A DNA stretch of 64,000 bases. Source: Lachnoclostridium sp. UBA1175 (GTDB lineage Bacteria; Bacillota; Clostridia; Lachnospirales; Lachnospiraceae). Both the position numbers and the translations under genes were made by a program. The notes beneath the pieces were generated by a model. The model was not told the origin of the DNA, searched no databases, and saw nothing but the letters and a program-made list of their open reading frames with translations. The DNA lies in NCBI GenBank assembly GCA_002311665.1, contig DBYX01000004.1, positions 35,258 through 99,257 on the forward strand. The letters run 5' to 3'. Shown in pieces: positions 1 to 8,061 of this stretch (within the stretch, counting starts at the first letter, position 1; each line of letters starts with the position of its first letter).

Positions 1-1081
1 AGCCGGACAGGTCTCTCTTGAGCACCGGATAGATCACGCGGTTGTCCGCGGAAAATGTCAGATACAACAGGAACGGATAGCACGCCGATACAAAGCGCAG
101 CGCCTCCAGCGGTTCCTGCGCGGTTGCGCATTGCCCGCACACGAGCGCCGTGAGGATGACGAAGGAGTCCATCTGCAGGCGGTCATCCGCGGAGATCGTA
201 CCGCGCCAGTCGATCTGGATCAGACGGCGCATACGGCGGAACAGAAGCGTCACCGTCACAAGCTGTGCGGCGGCGTATATGCGGACTAAGATGCCGTTTC
301 CGAGGATCAGGGCGTCCACCGGAAGAAGGATCCGGACAAGCGTGAGAAGCGTGTCGAGCAGGTAGTAGGAGACGTGCCCCATATAGTTCTCGTCTGGGAA
401 ACGTCTGCGGTAGGTCGCCGTCGTAGTGATGCTCGGATGCAGCTGGTAGATCTTCGAGATCACGCCCGCCTGGTAGAGAAGACAGAACGCGAGCATCAGC
501 AGGATGCAGACGCGGATCGCGTATGTGTCGTTGCGCTGCCAGAGCCGCGCGATAAGGTACACCGGGATGACGATGAGCGCGGGGTGCCAGACAAACACGC
601 CGTACAGGATCAGTACGGCCGCGGACAGCGAGTAGCGCAGCACGGCACTCCGGAACTTGAGAAATGTCAGGATCAGCGCGCAGAGCAGCACCGTGAGCAC
701 AAGCTTCGAGGGCTGCAGCACAAAAAGAACATCGATGCCGAGGAAACCCGCGTACAGCAGGTAGGAAACGCGCCTGCGCACATCGATTAGGAAGACCGTA
801 TAGAGATAGAGGAATGCGGACAACAGGAGTCCCAGCCAGAAATAAACCGCGTAACCCGGCTGCGGTACGGACAGGCTGCGGCAAGTCGCGCACAGGGCTT
901 CATAGTCCTCCGAGAGGTAGCGGAACGCCCCGGCCTTATGCAGCGGGCCGTACAGGACAAGATAGAAGAGAAGGCCGTCGACCAGCAGCTTGATCAGCGC
1001 GACCGCGAGAATCCGCCGACTGTCCTTAAAGCGCGGAAACACGCTTGATTCGGTTGTCTCGGAAGCGAGATTCTGATCCAT
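1..1081 (-). CDS. Multi-pass membrane protein, 3' end cut by window edge
   Basis: The reverse strand is open without stops from an ATG at 1081 to base 1, giving at least 360 residues. AAGGAG lies 7-8 bases before the ATG. After a short polar N-terminus (MDQNLASETTESS) there are repeated hydrophobic stretches typical of eight or more membrane spans, with Arg/Lys-rich loops between them, for example around residues 22-36, 72-92, 96-112 and 130-160. The pattern resembles large polytopic envelope proteins such as polysaccharide polymerases, but no family motif is recognised and no function is assigned. It has its own promoter at 1118-1146. The C-terminus lies outside the window. Confidence 0.75.
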   Translation of the reverse strand, partial: MDQNLASETTESSVFPRFKDSRRILAVALIKLLVDGLLFYLVLYGPLHKAGAFRYLSEDYEALCATCRSLSVPQPGYAVYFWLGLLLSAFLYLYTVFLIDVRRRVSYLLYAGFLGIDVLFVLQPSKLVLTVLLCALILTFLKFRSAVLRYSLSAAVLILYGVFVWHPALIVIPVYLIARLWQRNDTYAIRVCILLMLAFCLLYQAGVISKIYQLHPSITTTATYRRRFPDENYMGHVSYYLLDTLLTLVRILLPVDALILGNGILVRIYAAAQLVTVTLLFRRMRRLIQIDWRGTISADDRLQMDSFVILTALVCGQCATAQEPLEALRFVSACYPFLLYLTFSADNRVIYPVLKRDLSG

Positions 1082-1117
1082 ACTGCAGGCTCCTTTTTCG
1101 CGAAAAATACTGCGATT

Positions 1118-1146
1118 ATCATACCTTCTTTTCGACGTTTTGTAAA
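1118..1146 (-). promoter_or_regulatory. Sigma-A promoter for the leftward membrane protein
   Basis: On the reverse strand TTTACA is followed by 17 bases and TATGAT, 37 bases before the ATG at 1081. Confidence 0.7.
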
Positions 1147-1171
1147 CAGGTTCTTTGGCCGATGTAGGGGG

Positions 1172-1201
1172 TTTACATTTTAATCGCCCCTGTGCTATAA
1201 T
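1172..1201 (+). promoter_or_regulatory. Sigma-A promoter with extended -10
   Basis: TTTACA (1172-1177), an 18-base spacer and TATAAT (1196-1201) preceded by TGC. It lies upstream of the small membrane protein at 1308 and rules out the in-frame ATG at 1155. Confidence 0.75.
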
Positions 1202-1307
1202 GAATGCGCACGGTGGAGACCGTGTGACGCGCGGCGACGACCGCGCGGACAAAACTTTTGTTCCGTCGGGCGGAGGACGGTGCCCCCGGCGCGGACACGA
1301 GGTATGT

Positions 1308-1673
1308 ATGAGAGAGGGCTTCGGGCGAATCGCATATTGTCTCAGCCGGGCAGCGAGGGCGATGGCCTTATTGCTTGCCCTTGTTTTGGTTGTGCTTCTT
1401 TGCTCGGAACGATGCCTTGCGGCAGTTCCCTCAGCCCGCGCGGAATACGGCAACGGAACGATTGAACCGGAGGACATCATCCCCGAGGAGGATCCGCAGA
1501 GCGTGACGAAGGCCGCGACGCCGGGGCCGGAGGAACCGACGCAGAAGCCGAAGAAGCAGCTGGCCGCGGAGCAGTACGCACTCGGAGTCATCCTGGCAGG
1601 CGGGATCGCCATCGGAATGATGATCGCCCTGTTCTTCTACTACACGAAGCAGAACAACGGGCATCAGGAGTAG
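1308..1673 (+). CDS. Small exported or membrane protein, two hydrophobic segments
   Basis: Encodes 121 residues. A hydrophobic N-terminal stretch (about residues 19-36, MALLLALVLVVLLC) looks like a signal anchor or signal peptide. It is followed by an acidic, Pro/Thr-rich stretch (PEDIIPEEDPQ...PTQKPKKQ) and a second span near the C-terminus (LGVILAGGIAIGMMIALFFYY) ending in a short polar tail. The frame extends upstream to an ATG at 1155, but that lies before the promoter at 1172-1201, so the ATG at 1308 is preferred although its ribosome site is weak. A terminator follows at 1707. No family is recognised. Confidence 0.65.
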   Translation: MREGFGRIAYCLSRAARAMALLLALVLVVLLCSERCLAAVPSARAEYGNGTIEPEDIIPEEDPQSVTKAATPGPEEPTQKPKKQLAAEQYALGVILAGGIAIGMMIALFFYYTKQNNGHQE

Positions 1674-1706
1674 ACCGGAAACAACATAACAAACCTGTAC
1701 GGTTCA

Positions 1707-1734
1707 AGCCGGGGAGGCAGTTCCCCGGCTTTTA
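1707..1734 (+). terminator. Rho-independent terminator
   Basis: Stem AGCCGGGG/CCCCGGCT followed by TTTATT, 34 bases after the stop of the gene at 1308-1673. Confidence 0.85.
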
Positions 1735-1767
1735 TTGTGCCGTTTCTCGTGCGCCTGAGGTGCCGCC

Positions 1768-1908
1768 GGAAAAAAAGCGAATAAAAGGGAACTGCTACCG
1801 GCAGGCTCTTCTCGAAAAGCCCATCGGTAGCAGTCCCCTGCGCGTAATATAAAGAGGAAAAAGAAAACTGTCATATTCATTCGGAAGGTTTTGTTGCTCC
1901 CTTCGTTG
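1768..1908 (-). ncRNA. Candidate small RNA or attenuated leader, about 140 nt
   Basis: In the 335-base gap between 1673 and 2008 the reverse strand has a good promoter (1915-1943), a transcript of about 70 bases, then a long hairpin (arms 1787-1800 and 1825-1837, with a second pairing inside around GGCTCTTC) followed on that strand by a T-rich run through 1768-1786. A weak frame starting MNMTVFFFLFIL runs into the hairpin, so a leader peptide is possible. No similarity to a known RNA family is recognised. Confidence 0.4.
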
Positions 1909-1914
1909 AGAATC

Positions 1915-1943
1915 AGTATAGCAAATGCAAGGGCGGAATACAA
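1915..1943 (-). promoter_or_regulatory. Promoter of the candidate small RNA
   Basis: Reverse strand TTGTAT, 17 bases, TATACT with TGC directly before the -10. No long gene follows, only the hairpin at 1787-1837. Confidence 0.6.
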
Positions 1944-2007
1944 CTAAAATAATGGTGAAAAATTTTACTTGTTTTGCCCGATTAAGCATTATTTTTACAT
2001 TGAGGTA

Positions 2008-2217
2008 TCACATCTGCTTCCGTACGACAAGATATTCGTCGCCGTTGCGGTAAAAAGGGCACGAGAACGACTCGCCGCGCATAAAATGAGCCATCTCGTC
2101 CTCGTCGAGATCCTTGCTGCAGGTGTAGCACTCATAATCCTCATCGTACTCGTAGTACATACAGTAATCACAGTTGGTGGGCGGAGAAGGCTTCCGCGGT
2201 GTCTTGGATCCGGTCAT
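2008..2217 (-). CDS. DUF6472 family small protein
   Basis: Encodes 69 residues. It contains paired cysteines (CDYC near residue 16, CYTC near 30, and a Cys near 52), the segment DLDEDEMAHFM and the C-terminal sequence DEYLVVRKQM. This matches, from memory, the small Lachnospiraceae family DUF6472, whose function is unknown; the cysteines suggest metal binding. AAAGGAG lies 6-7 bases before the ATG. It lies 70 bases downstream of the PBP gene on the same strand and may be co-transcribed with it. Confidence 0.8.
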   Translation of the reverse strand: MTGSKTPRKPSPPTNCDYCMYYEYDEDYECYTCSKDLDEDEMAHFMRGESFSCPFYRNGDEYLVVRKQM

Positions 2218-2241
2218 AGGAAACTCCTTTGAAGATAGGAT

Positions 2242-2270
2242 GTCGGACGGGCCAGAGCGGTCCGTCCGAC
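2242..2270. terminator. Hairpin between PBP and DUF6472 genes
   Basis: Perfect 9-bp stem GTCGGACGG/CCGTCCGAC. The T-run (GTTGTTTTTG) follows it on the plus strand only, so as a leftward terminator it is weak. It may attenuate read-through from the PBP gene into DUF6472. Confidence 0.4.
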
Positions 2271-2287
2271 GTTGTTTTTGTATGCAG

Positions 2288-5014
2288 TTAGTCGGTCGTG
2301 GCGGTATTCGTGTTCACCGGAGGCGTCCAGCCGGCACCGTGGATCGTACAGGTCGTCTGCGCCGCAGCGGTGATGATGTACTTCGTGTCGGAGGTTCCGC
2401 CGTTCGCCAGCGAATCCGCAGGCTCGATCTTCTTCAGATACACGTGCGTCTGCGTGTCCGGACAGTACGGAGATGCACAGCATCCGGATTCCGTACAGAT
2501 CGTGACCTTCTCGTGGCAGGTGCAAGCCTCGTACGGCTCGGTACCCTTCTCGAAGATCTCCTCCTTGATGCAGTTGCCGCCGGCGTAGGCATCGCAGAGA
2601 CCCGGTACGGCCATCTTGCCGCATTTGGTACAGACGCTCATCTTGATGAGGTTGACCGACGCGGCGGGCTGGAAATCAAACTCGGCACGGTGCGCCTTCT
2701 TGCTGAGAGGCTTACCGTTTTCGTCGACGCCTATGCCCTTCGCCCGGTGGACATCCTCCATGATGTTGCGCCACATTTTCCGGTAGTACGAGGTGTCCTT
2801 CTGCTCGTGGTTGTTGTCATAACCGCTCCAGATCGCTGCGGTGTAGAACGGGGTGAAACCCGCGAACCACAGGTCGACGTTGTGGTGTGCGGTACCGGTC
2901 TTGCCGGCTACCGGGATGGCTTCGAGCTTGCTGAAACGGCTGGTGGAACCGGTACCGATCTCGGTGGTGTCCACCATCGCGTTCGTGAGAAGGTATGCGG
3001 TGGATTCCTTCATAACCTGTCTGGTCGTCGCCGTGTTGTTCAGCACGATGTTGTCTGCGCGGTCCTTGACGACCGTGTAATATCTGGGCTTGTTGTAGTA
3101 ACCGTTGTTCGCGATCGCGGCATAGCCTGCCGTCATCTCCAGCACGGAGCAACCGTTTGTGAGACCGCCGAGCGCGATGGCGACATTGAGGTCGGAGTAG
3201 CCGTCGCTGCCGTCCGTGTCAATGCGGGAGAAGCCGAGCTTCTGCAGTGTGGCGACGCCGATCTCCGGGGTGACCGCGAGCATACACTGCGCGGCGACAC
3301 AGTTTCGGGAATCGTAGATACCCTGACGGATGGTCGAGAGGCCCTTGTAGTAGCCGTACCAGCTGTGGACATGCTCCTTGCTGTTCGGATACTGGAAGTA
3401 GCAGTCGTCGAAGACGCTCGCGAGCGTGTAGCCGCACACGTCGATCGCGGGAAGGAACGACGCGAGAACCTTGAAGGTGGATCCTGCCTGACGGTAGGTG
3501 TTGCTCGCGCGGTTCAGGACTCGGTTACCGACCTTCTTGCCGCGGCCGCCGTACTGTGCGATGACCTTGCCGGTCTTCTGCTCCATGATGACCATTGCGC
3601 ATTGCGGCTGCAGTGTGTAGGCGCGCGACTCCGTGACGGAGTACTCGACGCCGGGGTTGTTCTTCTCGAACTCGGCAGCCATCGCGTCCTTGAAATCGTC
3701 GATCATCGAGTAAAGCTTCTCGATATCGTACGTGTAGGCGTTGATGCCGGTGCTGCCGCTCTTGTGGTAGAAGATCTTCGAGGAATCCTTGTAGTTCTCG
3801 TAGTACTTCAGCAGTTCGCTAATATGGTAATGTTTGGTGACCTTGCCGTCTTTGCTGACGAACGAGAGCGCGTAGCTCTTGTCAAGCTCGTAGTAGGAAC
3901 CGGACTTCAGCTTCGGGAAATTCTCCTCGTTCGTAAAATAAGAGTCCATGATCTCCTGGGCTTCGCGGTCCTGCGTCGTGTAGATCTTGAGACCGCCGGT
4001 GTACAGAAGGTCATATGCCTGCGAGGTCGTGAGGCCCTTCTTCTTCTGAAGATCCTCAACCAGCTGCTCGATCAGCTCATCCACGAAGTAGGAGTACTGC
4101 TGCGCTTCGGTCGCCTCGACGATGTCCGCGTGGTTCTTCAGGCGGAGGTACACGTCGTCGGTGTCGGCGATCGCTTCGTCATACTCCTCCTGCGTGCAGA
4201 AACCGGCGCCGAGCATGTTGTTCAGACAGTCCTCGCGACGGCGGCGGTTATTTTCCTCGTTGAGAAGAGGGTTCATACCGTTCACGCCCTCAGGCCAGTA
4301 GGCGATCGGCGCGATGACCGTTGCCTCCGAGATCGTGAGCTCATCGACCGTCTTGCCGAAGTAGCGCTTGGCGGCGTCGCCGATCCCGTTGGAGCCGTTG
4401 CCCAGGTTGATCGTGTTGAGATAGTATTCGAGAATGGTGTCCTTGTCGAGTTTGTCCTCGAGCTTCACCGCGAGGTACTGCTCCTGAATCTTACGGACGA
4501 GTTTGTCGACCGAGCTTCGCTCGTTACCGCCGCCGAACACCTGGTTCTTCAGGAGCTGCTGCGTGATCGTACTCGCACCGTACTTCAGGCCTCGCACTTT
4601 GATTACGGAAAATGCGGCACGGAATATACCGCGGACGTCGATACCGTTGTGCTGGTAGAAACGCTCATCCTCCATAGCGACAAATGCGTCGCGCACGTGC
4701 TGGGGGATGGTATTGATCGGAGCATAGATCTTGTTGGTTCCCGAGCCGATCAGCTCGACGATCTGCGTTCCGTCCTTGTCGAGAACCTTCGAGGAGAACC
4801 GGTCCGGGTGGACATCGATGCCGTCGATGTTCGGAGCGGTGGCGATGGTAGCCTGGTAGGCTCCGTAGGCGGAGAAACAGCCCACGGCCATCACGAGAAC
4901 AAGTCCCACCAGCGCGATACGGAACAACCATATGCGCACCAGGCTGTAGAACCGCCTGACGGGGGACTTCAGATACTTCTGTTTTCGAATGATATTGTAA
5001 TGACTGTAATTCAT
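2288..5014 (-). CDS. Class A penicillin-binding protein (PBP1A type)
   Basis: Encodes 908 residues of a bifunctional peptidoglycan glycosyltransferase/transpeptidase. After a short cytoplasmic N-terminus there is one membrane span (about residues 29-50). The GT51 domain shows EDERFYQHNG near residue 114, then GASTITQQLLKN and RKIQEQYLAVKLE. The transpeptidase domain shows STFK near 511, SRNC and KTGT near 704. A long C-terminal tail is unusually rich in cysteine (CTKCGKM, CTCHEK, SGCCASPYC), a feature of Clostridia PBPs. The ATG at 5014 has AAAGGAAG upstream; an in-frame ATG at 5062 has none. Its promoter (5095-5123) is preceded by two WalR-like boxes. Confidence 0.95.
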   Translation of the reverse strand: MNYSHYNIIRKQKYLKSPVRRFYSLVRIWLFRIALVGLVLVMAVGCFSAYGAYQATIATAPNIDGIDVHPDRFSSKVLDKDGTQIVELIGSGTNKIYAPINTIPQHVRDAFVAMEDERFYQHNGIDVRGIFRAAFSVIKVRGLKYGASTITQQLLKNQVFGGGNERSSVDKLVRKIQEQYLAVKLEDKLDKDTILEYYLNTINLGNGSNGIGDAAKRYFGKTVDELTISEATVIAPIAYWPEGVNGMNPLLNEENNRRRREDCLNNMLGAGFCTQEEYDEAIADTDDVYLRLKNHADIVEATEAQQYSYFVDELIEQLVEDLQKKKGLTTSQAYDLLYTGGLKIYTTQDREAQEIMDSYFTNEENFPKLKSGSYYELDKSYALSFVSKDGKVTKHYHISELLKYYENYKDSSKIFYHKSGSTGINAYTYDIEKLYSMIDDFKDAMAAEFEKNNPGVEYSVTESRAYTLQPQCAMVIMEQKTGKVIAQYGGRGKKVGNRVLNRASNTYRQAGSTFKVLASFLPAIDVCGYTLASVFDDCYFQYPNSKEHVHSWYGYYKGLSTIRQGIYDSRNCVAAQCMLAVTPEIGVATLQKLGFSRIDTDGSDGYSDLNVAIALGGLTNGCSVLEMTAGYAAIANNGYYNKPRYYTVVKDRADNIVLNNTATTRQVMKESTAYLLTNAMVDTTEIGTGSTSRFSKLEAIPVAGKTGTAHHNVDLWFAGFTPFYTAAIWSGYDNNHEQKDTSYYRKMWRNIMEDVHRAKGIGVDENGKPLSKKAHRAEFDFQPAASVNLIKMSVCTKCGKMAVPGLCDAYAGGNCIKEEIFEKGTEPYEACTCHEKVTICTESGCCASPYCPDTQTHVYLKKIEPADSLANGGTSDTKYIITAAAQTTCTIHGAGWTPPVNTNTATTD

Positions 5015-5094
5015 AGCGCCGGAACTTCCTTTCGCGCAAAAAACTTCATAACTTACGGGCACCCCACGTACCCTGTCGATAATAATGCAGCATT

Positions 5095-5123
5095 ATTATA
5101 ACACAAAGAGGGGGCACTGTAAA
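5095..5123 (-). promoter_or_regulatory. Promoter of the class A PBP gene
   Basis: Reverse strand TTTACA, 17 bases, TATAAT; the start codon is 80 bases downstream. Confidence 0.8.
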
Positions 5124-5133
5124 CCGAGCCGCG

Positions 5134-5181
5134 ATTACGTTTCGGTTACAAATGCCCCCAAACTGTTACAAAAGAGTTACA
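5134..5181 (-). promoter_or_regulatory. Two WalR-like boxes upstream of the PBP promoter
   Basis: On the reverse strand TGTAAC-N5-TGTAAC (5165-5181) and TGTAAC-N5-CGTAAT (5134-5150). The first fits the WalR/YycF consensus TGTWAH-N5-TGTWAH exactly. The inner box ends 10 bases before the -35, as expected for activation by an OmpR-type regulator. Assignment to WalR is inference. Confidence 0.55.
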
Positions 5182-5249
5182 TTTCTGTGTTTTTTGCTTC
5201 TTGCGCTGCTGCGGAGCAAAACACAGATTTTCCACATTGGTGCCGCGGA

Positions 5250-5921
5250 TCACTGGGTTTCTTCCGCGGTGCCGTGGATCAAGAGTTTCCCGTTGATGTC
5301 GGAGTACCACACGGGGTCACCGGCTTCCCACACGGCCTTCCCCTGGGAGGCGTCGCCGACGGCGGAGCGGAACGAGCCGCAGCTCTCCTCGGGAATGAGC
5401 AGCGAGAAGGTCATATCGTCGGCGTACACGGTGTCGACGACGGGAAATCCCGCCTCGGCCACGCGGTAGGAGATCCTTCCGCCCGCAGTGTAGTCGGCGC
5501 GGATCGTCACGGGGATCGCCTGCCGGCGCACGGCGATGACGCAGTTGTTCAGGCCTTCCTTCACGGCGTCGCGGTACGCTCTCGTGAGTCCGCCGGTGCC
5601 GAGAAGGATCCCGCCGAAGTAGCGCGTCACGACGACGCATACGTCGCGCAGTTCCTCCGCGAGAAGGATGTCGAGCATCGGCCGGCCCGCGGTGTGCGGC
5701 GGTTCGCCGTCATCGCTGCAGCGTGTGAGCCCGGCGGTGTCGCCGATCACGAAGGCGGAACAGTTGTGCCGGGCGTCCCAGTAGCGCTTCTTCTGCTGCT
5801 CGATGAACGCCGTGGCTTCGTCTTCGGTTTTCGCGGGCGCGAGTGTCGCGATGAAGCGGGATCGCTTGACTTCGATCTCGCCCTGACCGCCCGTGTAGAG
5901 GTAGCGGATGGGTGGTGTCAT
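5250..5921 (-). CDS. YigZ/IMPACT family protein
   Basis: Encodes 223 residues. The N-terminal domain carries the family hallmarks KRSRFIATLAP, ARHNCSAFVIG, RCSDDGEPPHTAGRPML and VVTRYFGGILLGTGGLTRAY; the C-terminal domain is the smaller DUF1949-like fold. The biochemical role of bacterial members is poorly defined, with links to translation or GCN2 regulation by analogy with eukaryotic IMPACT. The ATG at 5921 has AAGGAAAGG upstream; the frame extends further to 6059 but without support. It lies 44 bases after the DUF4250 gene, probably in one transcript from the promoter at 6222-6250. Confidence 0.9.
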   Translation of the reverse strand: MTPPIRYLYTGGQGEIEVKRSRFIATLAPAKTEDEATAFIEQQKKRYWDARHNCSAFVIGDTAGLTRCSDDGEPPHTAGRPMLDILLAEELRDVCVVVTRYFGGILLGTGGLTRAYRDAVKEGLNNCVIAVRRQAIPVTIRADYTAGGRISYRVAEAGFPVVDTVYADDMTFSLLIPEESCGSFRSAVGDASQGKAVWEAGDPVWYSDINGKLLIHGTAEETQ

Positions 5922-5933
5922 AGTAGCCTTTCC

Positions 5934-5961
5934 TTGACAAATACGGGACATATGGTAAACT
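5934..5961 (+). promoter_or_regulatory. Possible rightward promoter
   Basis: TTGACA, 16 bases, TAAACT between two leftward genes. It could drive the rightward pair 6272-7937 with a leader of about 300 bases antisense to DUF4250. It may be coincidental. Confidence 0.3.
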
Positions 5962-5965
5962 GTTG

Positions 5966-6139
5966 TCAGCGAATACTGTTGGTTTCGCGGTCGTAGTGAT
6001 AGCCCGCCGCGGCGAGTTTTTCCGACAGTTCCGCCACGTCGATATCCTCGTCCTCGCACAGTGCGTCGAGCGACGGGTAGAAGTCGCGGAGTTTGAGATT
6101 AATATAACTGACAAGCATAGCCGGATCCTGCGGCAACAT
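5966..6139 (-). CDS. DUF4250 family small protein
   Basis: Encodes 57 residues: MLPQDPAMLVSYINLKLRDF..., then SLDALCEDEDID and a C-terminal GYHYDRETNSIR. The pattern (LPxDPxMLxSxxNxKLRD, GYxYDxxxN) matches DUF4250, a helical protein family of unknown function common in Clostridia. GGAAAGG lies about 12 bases before the ATG at 6139; an in-frame ATG at 6160 would add seven residues. The promoter is at 6222-6250. Confidence 0.85.
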   Translation of the reverse strand: MLPQDPAMLVSYINLKLRDFYPSLDALCEDEDIDVAELSEKLAAAGYHYDRETNSIR

Positions 6140-6221
6140 AGCGTGAACCTGCCTTTCCATGGCGGAAATGCTGCACGCGCCGAAGATCCGCGCAGGCGCA
6201 TTTTCCGAAATATTCGGTGCC

Positions 6222-6250
6222 ATTGTAGCACGGAAACGCGTAAGAAACAA
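6222..6250 (-). promoter_or_regulatory. Promoter of the DUF4250-YigZ pair
   Basis: Reverse strand TTGTTT, 17 bases, TACAAT with TGC before the -10. Confidence 0.6.
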
Positions 6251-6271
6251 TTCTTTATCAGGAGAATCCGT

Positions 6272-6616
6272 ATGAAGAAATATCCGAAATATCCCATCGT
6301 GGTGTTGTGCATCACGCTTCTGCTGGTGCTCACCTCGCTGGTGCTTACCTTTATCGGGGCGTTCCAGACGGGGAGCAACAGCCCGCTGTTCAAGACCGGT
6401 TTCGCCGGTCTGCTCGTCGTGCCGATCCTCGGCTGGCTGATGGTCAACATATACAACCGCGTTCATAAGGACGAGCTCGATCAGATCACCGGTCGCAAGC
6501 CGTCCGCACCGGCCGGAGCCCCTGCAGAGGCTGAACCCGAAGAGGAGTCCGGAGAGGAGTCTGCGGAGGAATCCGCGGAGGATCCCAAAGAGGATAATGC
6601 CAATGAAGAACAATAA
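6272..6616 (+). CDS. Small membrane protein with acidic tail
   Basis: Encodes 114 residues. Two hydrophobic segments (about residues 8-30, IVVLCITLLLVLTSLVLTFIG, and 43-62, FAGLLVVPILGWLMVNIY) form a membrane hairpin. The C-terminal third is low-complexity and acidic (repeats of EESGEESAEESAED). AGGAG lies just upstream of the ATG. The end overlaps the start of the next gene by 20 bases, so the two are probably translated together. The family is a conserved hypothetical of unknown role. Confidence 0.75.
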   Translation: MKKYPKYPIVVLCITLLLVLTSLVLTFIGAFQTGSNSPLFKTGFAGLLVVPILGWLMVNIYNRVHKDELDQITGRKPSAPAGAPAEAEPEEESGEESAEESAEDPKEDNANEEQ

Positions 6617-7937
6617 ACGATACGCGAATGCCGCGGCCGGGAAAAGACGGTCGGGCACGCTGCGGGCGAGAAGACGAAGGCAGTTGTTCTGCATTCTGCT
6701 CTGTTTTGTCGTGTGTCTTACTGCGGGCTGGATCGGCTATCGGTCGCTCGCAAAGACAGAGAAACCGCAGATCGTGCTCCCGACGCCGACACCCACGGTC
6801 GCCGTGCGCGATATGAGCCAGTCCTCGTCGGTACCGGCGCTCCCGTTTGACCTGTATACGGAGAGGTACCTCGCGAGCTGCTCAGAGGATGACATCTGGA
6901 TGGAGGATTTCGTCGACACCAGAACTCCCCGCGCTGTCGTGAAGGGCATGTATCAGACGGCCAATATGATGGAGAAGCAGATGGATTACATCCTCGATCT
7001 GCTGGATACCACGGGACTGAACGCCGTCATATTCGACATCAAGGAGGACAACGGCTACCTCACCGTCCGCGTACAGTCGGAACTGCTGCGGGAGAAGGGA
7101 AAGCTGGATCCCCGTATCAGCGATATCAGCAAGGTGATCAACACGCTCAAGGAGCACAACGTCTACTGCATCGCACGTATCGTGTGCTTCCGCGACAGTG
7201 TTACCGGCGTGAAGAACCCGGAGTTCGCAGTGAAGAAGAAGGACGGTTCGGCCTTCAAGGACGGCGAGGGTCACGCGTGGCTGAATCCGTTCAACAAGGA
7301 TGTCTGGGAGTTCCTGGTGGAGATCGGGCGCGAGGCGGCCCGGATGGGATTTGACGAGGTCAACTTCGACTACTGCCGATTCGCCAGCAGCAAAGTCGGC
7401 GATGCGGATTTCGGGCAGGAGCTTACGGCGGAGAACAAGGAGGCCACCATCACGGGGTTCGTCCGCTACGCCTGCGAACAGCTCAAACCGATGGGTGTGT
7501 TTGTTTCCGCCGACGTATTCGGCGTGGTTCTGAGCAGCGCGATCGACGCGGCGTCGGTCGGCCAGAATTACGCGGAGATGGCGCGCTATCTCGATTACAT
7601 CTGCCCGATGGTTTACCCGTCGCACTACAGCGGCGGCTACTACAACCTGAAGGTGCCCGACGCGCAGCCGTACGAGCTGATCCTCAACGCGATGCAGGAT
7701 TCGAAGAAGAAGCTTGCCTCCAACAAGGCGAAGGGGCGGTGCGCGGAGGTCCGGCCGTGGATGCAGGCATTTACCGCGACATGGGTCAAGGGCCACATCG
7801 AATACGGCCCGGAGCAGATGACGGCGCAGCTCAAGGGCGTCTACGACGCCGGCTACACCGGCTGGCTGCTGTGGAACCCGAGCGGATCCTACTCCAAGTT
7901 GAAGAGCGGACTGGAGAAGCCGGAGGACGGGCCGTAA
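6597..7937 (+). CDS. Putative glycoside hydrolase (DUF4015), secreted or membrane anchored
   Basis: Encodes 446 residues. A basic N-terminus and one membrane span (about residues 23-43) are followed by a Pro/Thr linker and a TIM-barrel-like domain. The domain shows LNAVIFDIKEDNGYLTV, ARIVCFRDSV, a WLNPFNKDVWEF segment and FDEVNFDYCRFAS, then DYICPMVYPSHYSGGYY and GWLLWNPSGSYS at the end. These are the conserved blocks of the DUF4015 putative glycosyl hydrolase family; the substrate is unknown. AAAGAGG precedes the ATG at 6597; a second ATG at 6603 is possible. It overlaps the upstream membrane protein gene and ends before a strong terminator. Confidence 0.85.
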   Translation: MPMKNNKRYANAAAGKRRSGTLRARRRRQLFCILLCFVVCLTAGWIGYRSLAKTEKPQIVLPTPTPTVAVRDMSQSSSVPALPFDLYTERYLASCSEDDIWMEDFVDTRTPRAVVKGMYQTANMMEKQMDYILDLLDTTGLNAVIFDIKEDNGYLTVRVQSELLREKGKLDPRISDISKVINTLKEHNVYCIARIVCFRDSVTGVKNPEFAVKKKDGSAFKDGEGHAWLNPFNKDVWEFLVEIGREAARMGFDEVNFDYCRFASSKVGDADFGQELTAENKEATITGFVRYACEQLKPMGVFVSADVFGVVLSSAIDAASVGQNYAEMARYLDYICPMVYPSHYSGGYYNLKVPDAQPYELILNAMQDSKKKLASNKAKGRCAEVRPWMQAFTATWVKGHIEYGPEQMTAQLKGVYDAGYTGWLLWNPSGSYSKLKSGLEKPEDGP

Positions 7938-8005
7938 CGCGGAGGGTTTCCCGAAACCGGAGCGTAATACCGGAGCGTTTGAAAAAAGATCAAAGACAAA
8001 ACGAA

Positions 8006-8041
8006 AGGGCAAGTGCCGTGAAAGCACTTGCCCTGTTTTTG
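8006..8041. terminator. Bidirectional terminator
   Basis: Stem AGGGCAAGTGC/GCACTTGCCCT with T-runs on both sides, between convergent genes ending at 7937 and 8062. Confidence 0.9.
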
Positions 8042-8061
8042 TGACCTGTACGATCGGTCGA

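Noticed and set aside
1155..1307. Upstream ATG of the small membrane protein (1155)
   Set aside because: It precedes the promoter at 1172-1201 and would add an unusual N-terminus before the hydrophobic signal.
2174..5101. 975-codon open frame opposite the PBP gene
   Set aside because: Mirror of the PBP coding frame in GC-rich DNA; low-complexity Arg/Val-rich translation, no ribosome site, and the PBP motifs are on the other strand. The same applies to long antisense frames opposite ppdK (50098-52935) and the dockerin gene (34987-37494).
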